Part shown: in pieces, positions 51,364 to 57,415 of the stretch
Layout of the letters: each line of letters begins with the position of its first letter
Numbering within the stretch: position 1 is the first letter of the stretch
NCBI GenBank assembly: GCA_017993715.1
Contig: JAGOME010000019.1
Coordinates: 1-57,415, forward strand
Length of the DNA stretch: 57,415 nt
Origin: Phycicoccus sp.
GTDB lineage: Bacteria > Actinomycetota > Actinomycetes > Actinomycetales > Dermatophilaceae
Reading direction: 5' to 3'
Position numbers and translations under genes: made by a program
Notes under the pieces: generated by a model
The model's database searches: none
The model's input: the letters and a program-made list of their open reading frames with translations, nothing else
Told to the model about the DNA's origin: nothing

Positions 51364-51831
51364 TCAGGGAAGAGCGGGCAGGGTGCCGTCGGCCTCATAG
51401 GCGTCGAGCATGTCGATGCGGCGCTGGTGCCGGGCCTCACCCGTGAACGAGGTCGCGAGGAACTCGGCGACGATCGCACGCGCCTCCTCCTTGGCCGTGA
51501 AGCGGCCACCCAGCGCGACGACCCGCGCGTTGTTGTGCTGTCGCGCCAAGTTGGCGAACTCCGGAGTCAGACACAGGGCGGCCCGAATGCCGCTCACCTT
51601 GTTGGCTGCGATCTGCTCACCGTTGCCCGAGCCGCCGAGGACGATGCCCAGGGACTCCGGGTCGTCGCGCACGGCCTCGGCAGCGCGCAGGACAAACACG
51701 GGGTAGTCGTCGAGGGCGTCGTAGCCAAAGGGCCCGTGGTCGACGACCTCGTGACCCTCCTGCGCCAAGAACGCCAGCAGATCCTGATGCAGATCGAATG
51801 CCGCGTGGTCGCCGCCGATGTGAACGCGCAT
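51364..51831 (-). CDS. rpiB: Ribose-5-phosphate isomerase B
   Basis: A 155-residue RpiB/LacA/LacB-type sugar isomerase of the pentose phosphate pathway. It begins MRVHIGGDHAAFDLHQDLLA, with IVLGGSGNGEQIAANKVSGI in the middle (the Ser/Gly position is Cys in some enzymes) and ARQHNNARVVALGGRF towards the end. The DHAAF and RQHNNA sequences are characteristic. It is 42 bases after a DsbA-family gene on the same strand. Confidence 0.95.
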   Translation of the reverse strand: MRVHIGGDHAAFDLHQDLLAFLAQEGHEVVDHGPFGYDALDDYPVFVLRAAEAVRDDPESLGIVLGGSGNGEQIAANKVSGIRAALCLTPEFANLARQHNNARVVALGGRFTAKEEARAIVAEFLATSFTGEARHQRRIDMLDAYEADGTLPALP

Positions 51832-51873
51832 GGTGAGCCTTTCGAGTCGAAATCGCGTTGCAGGGGAAGGTGA

Positions 51874-52482
51874 TCAGTCGAACGATGGGCCGGCGCTGCG
51901 ACTGCGCTTGAGCTCATAGAAACCGGGGGTGCCAGCGACCAGGACGCAGCCGTCGAAGAGCCGGAGAGCGGCCTCGCCCCGCGGCGTCGGCGTCACGACC
52001 GGTCCGAAGAAGGCCACTCCATCGATCGCAATGACCGGTGTGCCCACGTCGTCGCCGACGAGGTCGATCACCCGGGCCTGCTTGGCCCGCAAGACCTCAT
52101 CGACGTCGGTGGAGTCCGCGGCCTGGGCCAGCTCAGCCGGCAGCCCGACCTCCGCGAGCGCCGTGGCAATGACAGCGGCGAGGTCCTTGACGCCACCGGG
52201 GTGGATCTGGGTGCCCATCGCGTCATAGAGGGAACCGACAACCTCAGGGCCGTGCGCGGCCTCGGCGGCCGCGATCACGCGCACCGGGCCCCACGCGGCA
52301 TCCATCAACTCGCGGTAGTCGGGCGGGAGCTCTCGACCGTCATTGAGCACCGACAGGCTCATCAGCGACCAGGTGACGTCGAGGTCGCGTTGGCCTTGGA
52401 CCTCTTTGATCCATCGAGATGTCATCCACGCCCACGGACATACCGGGTCGAACCAGAACTCCACCGCCGTCGCTGCACTCAT
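51874..52482 (-). CDS. DsbA family protein, mycothiol-dependent nitroreductase-like
   Basis: A 202-residue thioredoxin-fold protein like M. tuberculosis Rv2466c. The N-terminal motif is EFWFDPVCPWAWMTSRWIKE, followed by SLMSLSVLNDGRELPPDYRE and the cis-Pro segment DVGTPVIAIDGVAFFGPVV. The active site is CPWA, with only one cysteine. Rv2466c is recalled as CPWC, so this may be a monothiol form. I chose ATG 52482 (MSAATAVEF), which has AGGGCAGG about 9 bases upstream, over an ATG three codons earlier. It is probably cotranscribed with rpiB. Confidence 0.88.
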   Translation of the reverse strand: MSAATAVEFWFDPVCPWAWMTSRWIKEVQGQRDLDVTWSLMSLSVLNDGRELPPDYRELMDAAWGPVRVIAAAEAAHGPEVVGSLYDAMGTQIHPGGVKDLAAVIATALAEVGLPAELAQAADSTDVDEVLRAKQARVIDLVGDDVGTPVIAIDGVAFFGPVVTPTPRGEAALRLFDGCVLVAGTPGFYELKRSRSAGPSFD

Positions 52483-52640
52483 GCGCGACATCCTGCCCTA
52501 GCGCACCGACACGACACTCTGCCTGACCACAAGCAGGGCTCCCCCACTGGCCCCAGGCGCCACCCGAAGGCGCGTACGTACCCCAACGCTCATGTCAGGA
52601 TGGGAGGACCCCCTTTTCCGAACAGAACGAGGTCTCTGGC

Positions 52641-55208
52641 GTGCCTGGAACCAACCTGACCCGTGACGAGGCCGCAACCCGGTCCGCGCTCGTGTCCGTC
52701 GCGTCCTACGACGTCGACCTGGACTTGACGACAGGCGCAGAGACCTTCGCGACGACCTCCACGATCCGCTTCCGGTGTAGCGAGTCCGGGGCGTCGACCT
52801 TCGTCGACTTTATCGGCGCCGCCGTGACCCGGCTCGTGGTCAACGGCACCGACGTCGACGCCGCGGCGGCATTCGCCGACTCCCGGATCACCCTCGCGGG
52901 GCTGGCAACCGACAATGTCGTGCGGATCGAGGCTGTGGGCCGCTACACCAATACCGGTGAGGGCCTGCATCGATTCGTCGACCCCGTCGATGACGAGGTC
53001 TATCTCTACAGCCAGTTCGAAGTCCCCGACAGCCGACGGATGTATCCCGTCTTCGAGCAGCCGGACCTCAAGGCATCCTTCGCGTTCACGGTGACCGCCC
53101 CAGACCACTGGGCCCTCGTCTCTAACTCTCCCGACCCCGGACCTGACGCGCTGGGCGACGGTCGGGCCGTGTGGCGGTTCGCGCCCACCCCGCGCATCTC
53201 CAGCTACATCACGGCCCTGGTGGCCGGGCCGTACGACGTTGTGCGCGACACCGCGCCGAGCCGCCGCGGCGAGGTCCCGCTCGGCATCTACTGCCGCAAG
53301 TCGCTCACGCCCTACCTCGACGCGGACGAGCTGTTCGACCTCACCAAGCGGGGGTTCGCCTTCTTTGAGGAGGAGTTCGACTGCGCCTACCCATTTGAGA
53401 AGTACGACCAGCTCTTCACTCCCGAATACAACATGGGGGCGATGGAGAATGCCGGGTGCGTCACCATCAACGAGGTCTACGTCTTCCGCAGCAAGGTCCC
53501 TGACGCGCTTGTTGAGCGTCGCGCCCTCACCGTGCTGCACGAACTCGCGCACATGTGGTTCGGCAACCTGGTGACGATGCGCTGGTGGAACGACCTGTGG
53601 CTCAACGAGTCCTTCGCCGAGTGGGCCTCGACCACGGCTCAGGCCGAGGCGACCCGCTGGGACACCGCCTGGACCACCTTCGGCACCTACGAGAAGGACT
53701 GGGCCTACCGCCAGGACCAGCTGTCGACGACCCACCCGATCGTGGCCCCGATCAACGACCTGCACGACGTCGAGGTCAACTTCGACGGCATCACCTATGC
53801 CAAGGGGGCCAGCGTCCTCAAGCAGCTCGTCGCCTACGTGGGCCGGGAGCCCTTCCGCGACGGCATTCGCCGGTACTTTGCCCAGCATGCCTGGTCCAAC
53901 ACGACCCTGGCCGACCTGCTGACCGAGCTGGAGGCCACGTCCGGGCGCGACCTGCGCACCTGGAGCGCCCTCTGGCTGGAGACGGCGGGGGTCAACCTCC
54001 TGCGCCCGGTGATCGAGGTCGATGCCGCCGGCCAGATCACGGCCGCCGTGCTCCACCAGGAGGCCGACCCGGCCCACCCGACACTGCGGCCCCATCGTCT
54101 GGCCATCGGCCTCTATGACGTCGTCGACGATGCGCTCATCCGGCAGGAGCGGATCGAGCTCGATGTCGACGGGGCAGTCACGAGCGTGGACGCCCTCATC
54201 GGCCGGCGCCAGCCCGACCTGCTCCTCGTCAATGACGACGACCTGGCCTACGCCAAGATCCGGCTCGACGACCGCTCGCTGGCCACGGCCCTGGCCCACC
54301 CCCGAGGGTTCAGCGAGTCTCTGCCGCGCGCCCTGGTCCTGGCCAGCGCCTGGGACATGACCCGTGAGGCCGAGCTCGACGCGCACGCGTTCGTCGACCT
54401 GGTGCTGGCGACGCTGCCCGGCGAGTCCGACTCCACCTTGCTGCGCACCCTGATCATGCAGCTGACGACCAGCGTCTACTCGTATGCCGCCCCGGCCCGC
54501 CGTGAGTCGCTGCGCCAGGACACGCGCACCCGGCTGACGGAGCTGGCCACGCAGGCTCACCCCGGCAGCGACGCCCAGCTGCAACTGATGATGGCCGTGG
54601 CGTCATTCACGACAGTGGGCGATGACACGACGTGGGTCCGCGACGTCCTCGACGGTGTGGTCGTGCTCGACGGACTCACCGTGGACTTCGAGATGCGCTG
54701 GACCCTGCTGACAGCCCTGGCGGCCGCAGGCCACGCCGAGGTCGACGCCATCGACGCCGAACGCGCACGCGAGGACACCGCGACCGCGCGTGAACGCGCC
54801 GCCCGAGCCCGCGCCGCGCGCCCGAGCCCGCAGGCCAAGGCTGAGGCCTGGGATGCGGCCGTGGTGCGCACGGATGTCCCGAACGCGATCATCGAGGCCC
54901 TCGCGATCGGCTTCGCCCGCCCCGGCACCCCTGCAGCCCTCCTGGATCCGTACGTCGAGCCATACCACGCGATGCTGAATACGGTGCAGGACAAGGGTTC
55001 TCACGCGATCGTCGAGTCCCTCGTCCAAGGCTTCTATCCGCGCACCTTGGTTAGTGATCGCCTGTTGACGGCGACCCAGACCTGGCTCGCGGACCACGCT
55101 GACGCCGATGCCGCACTGCGTCGACTGGTCCAAGAGAACCGAGACCCGATCGTTCGCGCACTGGCAGCCCAGGCCCGGGACGCTCAGGCGCCGGACGTCC
55201 AGCTGTAG
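52641..55208 (+). CDS. pepN: Aminopeptidase N (M1 zinc metallopeptidase)
   Basis: An 855-residue cytoplasmic M1 aminopeptidase. GAMEN is at about 274. The zinc motif HELAH at 300-304 is followed by Glu323 in NESFAEW. The C-terminal ERAP1-like helical domain has normal length. It trims N-terminal residues from peptides. The start is a GTG preceded by ACGAGG. The following mscS-like gene begins 6 bases after its stop. Confidence 0.96.
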   Translation: MPGTNLTRDEAATRSALVSVASYDVDLDLTTGAETFATTSTIRFRCSESGASTFVDFIGAAVTRLVVNGTDVDAAAAFADSRITLAGLATDNVVRIEAVGRYTNTGEGLHRFVDPVDDEVYLYSQFEVPDSRRMYPVFEQPDLKASFAFTVTAPDHWALVSNSPDPGPDALGDGRAVWRFAPTPRISSYITALVAGPYDVVRDTAPSRRGEVPLGIYCRKSLTPYLDADELFDLTKRGFAFFEEEFDCAYPFEKYDQLFTPEYNMGAMENAGCVTINEVYVFRSKVPDALVERRALTVLHELAHMWFGNLVTMRWWNDLWLNESFAEWASTTAQAEATRWDTAWTTFGTYEKDWAYRQDQLSTTHPIVAPINDLHDVEVNFDGITYAKGASVLKQLVAYVGREPFRDGIRRYFAQHAWSNTTLADLLTELEATSGRDLRTWSALWLETAGVNLLRPVIEVDAAGQITAAVLHQEADPAHPTLRPHRLAIGLYDVVDDALIRQERIELDVDGAVTSVDALIGRRQPDLLLVNDDDLAYAKIRLDDRSLATALAHPRGFSESLPRALVLASAWDMTREAELDAHAFVDLVLATLPGESDSTLLRTLIMQLTTSVYSYAAPARRESLRQDTRTRLTELATQAHPGSDAQLQLMMAVASFTTVGDDTTWVRDVLDGVVVLDGLTVDFEMRWTLLTALAAAGHAEVDAIDAERAREDTATARERAARARAARPSPQAKAEAWDAAVVRTDVPNAIIEALAIGFARPGTPAALLDPYVEPYHAMLNTVQDKGSHAIVESLVQGFYPRTLVSDRLLTATQTWLADHADADAALRRLVQENRDPIVRALAAQARDAQAPDVQL

Positions 55209-55214
55209 GCCACC

Positions 55215-56138
55215 ATGACGACTGCGCCCTCCCTGATCCGCCCGGACCTCAACCTTTCTCAGGTCGACCTCCCCCCGGGGTTGCGAGACTGGCTCGCCTC
55301 CGATGGCGTGCGCATCGTCGGGGTCATCCTGATGGCGGTGATCATCCGCTTCCTCATCAACCGGGGGATCAAGCGGGTGGTCGATGTCATCACCTCGGAT
55401 CAGAGCGCACGGCTCATCGGTGAGGACACCACCAAGCTCTCCGCCCCGGAGCAACAGGCCAGGGCTCGGCGCACTGCGCGGCTTCAAACGATGAGTTCGT
55501 TGGCGCGCAACGTGACGACGATCGTCGTCTTCTCCATCGGGCTGCTCACCGTCCTCAATGTGCTGGGGATCCCGCTGACCCCGCTGCTGGCCTCCGCGGG
55601 CATTGGCGGGGTGGTCCTCGGTATCGGCTCGCAAAGCCTGATCAAGGATTTCCTCTCTGGCCTATTCATGCTCTTCGAGGACCAGTACGGCGTGGGCGAC
55701 GAGATCGACACCGGTCAGGCGATCGGAACGGTGCGGGCGGTCAGTCTGCGCACCACCCGACTCGTCGACGATGACGGGGTGACCTGGTTCGTCCGCAACG
55801 GCGAGATCAGTCGCGTCGGCAACCTCTCGCGAGGCTGGGCCCAGGCCAAGGTCGACATGCCGGTCGCCTACACCGAGGACGTCGGCCGGGTCCTCAAGGT
55901 CATCCAGAGCGCCGTCGAGAGCGCCGCCGAGGATGACCAGGTGTCGACCCTGCTCGTTCGTGACCCCCGGGTCGTCGGGGTCCAGTCGGTGACGGGATCG
56001 ACCATGACCATCCGGATCAAGGCACGGACAGTGCCCGGCGAGGACAACCACGTCGCCCGGGTTCTGCGAGAACGGATCAAGCGCGCCTTGGACGAGCACG
56101 ACATCAAGCCCCCACCGACGCTGGAGACCCAGCTGTGA
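55215..56138 (+). CDS. Mechanosensitive ion channel family protein (MscS-like)
   Basis: A 307-residue membrane protein. Helices are at about 33-53 (IVGVILMAVIIRFLI) and about 93-115 (VTTIVVFSIGLLTVLNVLG). The pore-lining TM3 follows (LLASAGIGGVVLGIGSQSLI), then the beta domain starting DFLSGLFMLFEDQYGVGDEI and an alpha/beta C-terminus. It would release solutes on hypo-osmotic shock. It is closely linked to pepN upstream and overlaps the globin gene by 4 bases (GTGA). Confidence 0.93.
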   Translation: MTTAPSLIRPDLNLSQVDLPPGLRDWLASDGVRIVGVILMAVIIRFLINRGIKRVVDVITSDQSARLIGEDTTKLSAPEQQARARRTARLQTMSSLARNVTTIVVFSIGLLTVLNVLGIPLTPLLASAGIGGVVLGIGSQSLIKDFLSGLFMLFEDQYGVGDEIDTGQAIGTVRAVSLRTTRLVDDDGVTWFVRNGEISRVGNLSRGWAQAKVDMPVAYTEDVGRVLKVIQSAVESAAEDDQVSTLLVRDPRVVGVQSVTGSTMTIRIKARTVPGEDNHVARVLRERIKRALDEHDIKPPPTLETQL

Positions 56139-56524
56139 GCCTCTACGACGACGTGGGCGGGGCGCCCACCTTCGAACGCCTCGTCGCCGCCTTTTACGCG
56201 GGGGTCCGCAACGACGCGCCGCTGCGGGCGCTCTACCCCGAGGAGGACCTGGCCCCGGCCGAGCGTCGCCTGCGCATGTTCCTCGAGCAGTACTTCGGTG
56301 GCCCGACGGCCTACAGCCAAGAGCGGGGCCACCCTCGACTCCGGATGCGCCACGTGCCCTATGCGGTCACCCTCGACCAGCGCGACAGGTGGCTGCGCCA
56401 CATGCTGACCGCCATGGAGACGCTCGGCCTCCCGCAGGCCCAGGCCGAAGCCATGCGCGACTACTTCGTGCGGGCCGCCGACATGCTCGTCAACAGCTGG
56501 CCCATGCCTGACTCCTCCCCGTGA
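56135..56524 (+). CDS. glbO: Group II truncated hemoglobin (trHbO)
   Basis: A 129-residue 2-on-2 globin. It has the B10 Tyr in LVAAFYAGV, FLEQYFGGPTAY, the proximal His in LRMRHVPYAVT, and the G8 Trp in RDRWLRHM, all group II marks. It binds O2 or NO-type ligands in the cytoplasm. The GTG start overlaps the mscS-like stop, so the genes are coupled. Confidence 0.94.
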   Translation: MSLYDDVGGAPTFERLVAAFYAGVRNDAPLRALYPEEDLAPAERRLRMFLEQYFGGPTAYSQERGHPRLRMRHVPYAVTLDQRDRWLRHMLTAMETLGLPQAQAEAMRDYFVRAADMLVNSWPMPDSSP

Positions 56525-56591
56525 CCGGATCCGGCCGACTTACGCCATTCCCGCGGGCGACGCCTACCCCTGAGTCGATCGATGAGAGAGC

Positions 56592-57415
56592 ATGTCCGAC
56601 GTGACCGAAGCCATGCCAGCCACAGTGACGCCCCCCGCCGAGATCTTCCACCCGGCGGATTCGCCTGACAGTCCGTGGTGGCGTGACGCCGTCATCTATC
56701 AGGTCTATCCCCGCTCATGGGCGGACGCCGATGGCGATGGGGTTGGCGACCTGCCGGGCATCACCGCCCGGCTGCCCTACCTCAAGGCGCTCGGCGTCGA
56801 CGCGGTCTGGCTCTCGCCCTTCTACGTCTCCCCCATGCATGACGCCGGCTACGACGTCGCCGACTACCGCGACATCGACCCCGTCTTCGGCACGCTGCAC
56901 GACGCCGACACGCTCATTGCGCAAGCCCACGACCTCGGACTGCGTGTCTTGGTCGACCTGGTGCCCAACCACAGCAGCAGCGAGCATGAGTGGTTCAAGG
57001 CCGCGCTGGCTGCCGGTCCGGGCAGCCCGGAGCGGGCGCGCTACATCTTCCGGGACGGCAAGGGCGCCCACGGCGAGCTCCCCCCGAACAACTGGCCCTC
57101 GGTGTTCGGCGGCCGCGGCTGGAGCCGCGTGACCGAGCCCGACGGCACCCCCGGACAGTGGTATCTCCACATCTTCGACACGACCCAGCCGGACTACGAC
57201 TGGACCAACGAGGACGTGCGGGCCGAGTTCCGCGAGATCCTGCGGTTCTGGTTGGCGCGCGGGGTCGACGGATTCCGCGTTGACGTGGCCCACGGGCTGG
57301 TCAAGCAGGACGGCATGCCGGACTGGGACGGGCCGCGGCATCTCATCGACTCCGGGGTGCCCGACGCCGACGCGGCCGCCCCCCTGCGCGAGACCGGCCC
57401 CGCCCCCCGCCCCGC
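56592..57415 (+). CDS. GH13 alpha-glucosidase / glycosidase, 5' part only
   Basis: The first about 274 residues of a glycoside hydrolase family 13 enzyme; the gene runs off the right edge. Motifs are WWRDAVIYQVYPRSWADADG, LVDLVPNHSSSEHEWF (region I with catalytic-domain Asp/His), and region II GVDGFRVDVAH with the nucleophile Asp in DVAH. It resembles alpha-glucosidase or oligo-1,6-glucosidase enzymes. An AGAGAG ribosome site lies just before the ATG. The remaining regions, including the acid/base Glu, are beyond the window, so exact substrate cannot be told. Confidence 0.92.
   Translation, partial: MSDVTEAMPATVTPPAEIFHPADSPDSPWWRDAVIYQVYPRSWADADGDGVGDLPGITARLPYLKALGVDAVWLSPFYVSPMHDAGYDVADYRDIDPVFGTLHDADTLIAQAHDLGLRVLVDLVPNHSSSEHEWFKAALAAGPGSPERARYIFRDGKGAHGELPPNNWPSVFGGRGWSRVTEPDGTPGQWYLHIFDTTQPDYDWTNEDVRAEFREILRFWLARGVDGFRVDVAHGLVKQDGMPDWDGPRHLIDSGVPDADAAAPLRETGPAPRP

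Overview
The window is high-GC DNA (roughly 70% G+C by eye) from an actinobacterium. Supporting signs are a WhiB-like regulator, a DUF222/HNH-type protein, two clpP genes with clpX nearby, a Rv2466c-like (mycothiol-type) DsbA protein, a type 2 valyl-tRNA synthetase and frequent GTG starts. The order Micrococcales is a guess from overall character, not a demonstrated assignment.

Layout: (1) 1-1087, a partial DUF222 protein. (2) 1298-25325, a dense cobalamin (B12) block. On the minus strand lie a BluB-CobT fusion and cobN; on the plus strand cobG, cobH and a cobI-cobJ fusion. An L,D-transpeptidase gene and a 47-codon ORF interrupt the block. Then come the cobalt transporter cbiM-N-Q-O and cobM, cobL (minus), followed by a chelatase AAA/VWA subunit, cobO, a cobB-cobC fusion, cobA, cobS, cobU and cbiB (plus). 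Three cobalamin riboswitches lie before cobN, cbiM and the chelatase gene. (3) 25326-30623, an accessory island: a decayed IS110-like transposase, an intact IS1634/IS1549-type element flanked by a perfect 52-bp direct repeat, two unknown genes, a small ORF and an unusual WhiB-like gene. (4) 30624-31361, cobK, cut off from the other cob genes by the island. (5) 31423-49775, mostly housekeeping: Nudix-like protein, plsC, valS, an orphan antitoxin-like gene, an aminotransferase pseudogene, a C39-like protein, clpX/clpP2/clpP1, an MFS exporter with a LacI regulator, an Lrp regulator with ctlX and ddaH, trigger factor, and ktrA/ktrB. (6) 49916-57415, tRNA-Gly and tRNA-Pro with a duplicated tRNA 3' end, a repeat-rich stretch, trmB, rpiB, a DsbA-family protein, pepN, a mechanosensitive channel, a group II truncated globin and the start of a GH13 glucosidase.

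How the genes work together: cobA, cobI, cobG, cobJ, cobM, cobK, cobL, cobH, cobB, cobN with its AAA/VWA partner, cobO, cobC, cbiB, cobU, cobS, bluB and cobT cover nearly all of the oxygen-dependent B12 pathway, and CbiMNQO imports the cobalt. cobF and cobQ are not in the window. Overlapping start and stop codons and three riboswitches indicate a coordinated, B12-repressed regulon.

The most interesting signal is not a gene. The octamer GAATGCCG (or its complement CGGCATTC) occurs about 47 times by my hand count, against roughly two expected from base composition. It is found on both strands and in several reading frames, where it forces rare codons (AAT, GCA, ATT). It occurs twice as inverted pairs forming terminator-like hairpins, and it is absent from a 6.8-kb stretch containing the accessory island. 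This resembles the DNA uptake words of Haemophilus and Neisseria, which I do not know to have been described in an actinobacterium. A second repeat family, palindromes with TTCGAGGTAA arms, occurs three times near gene ends and appears to supply the stop codon of two genes.
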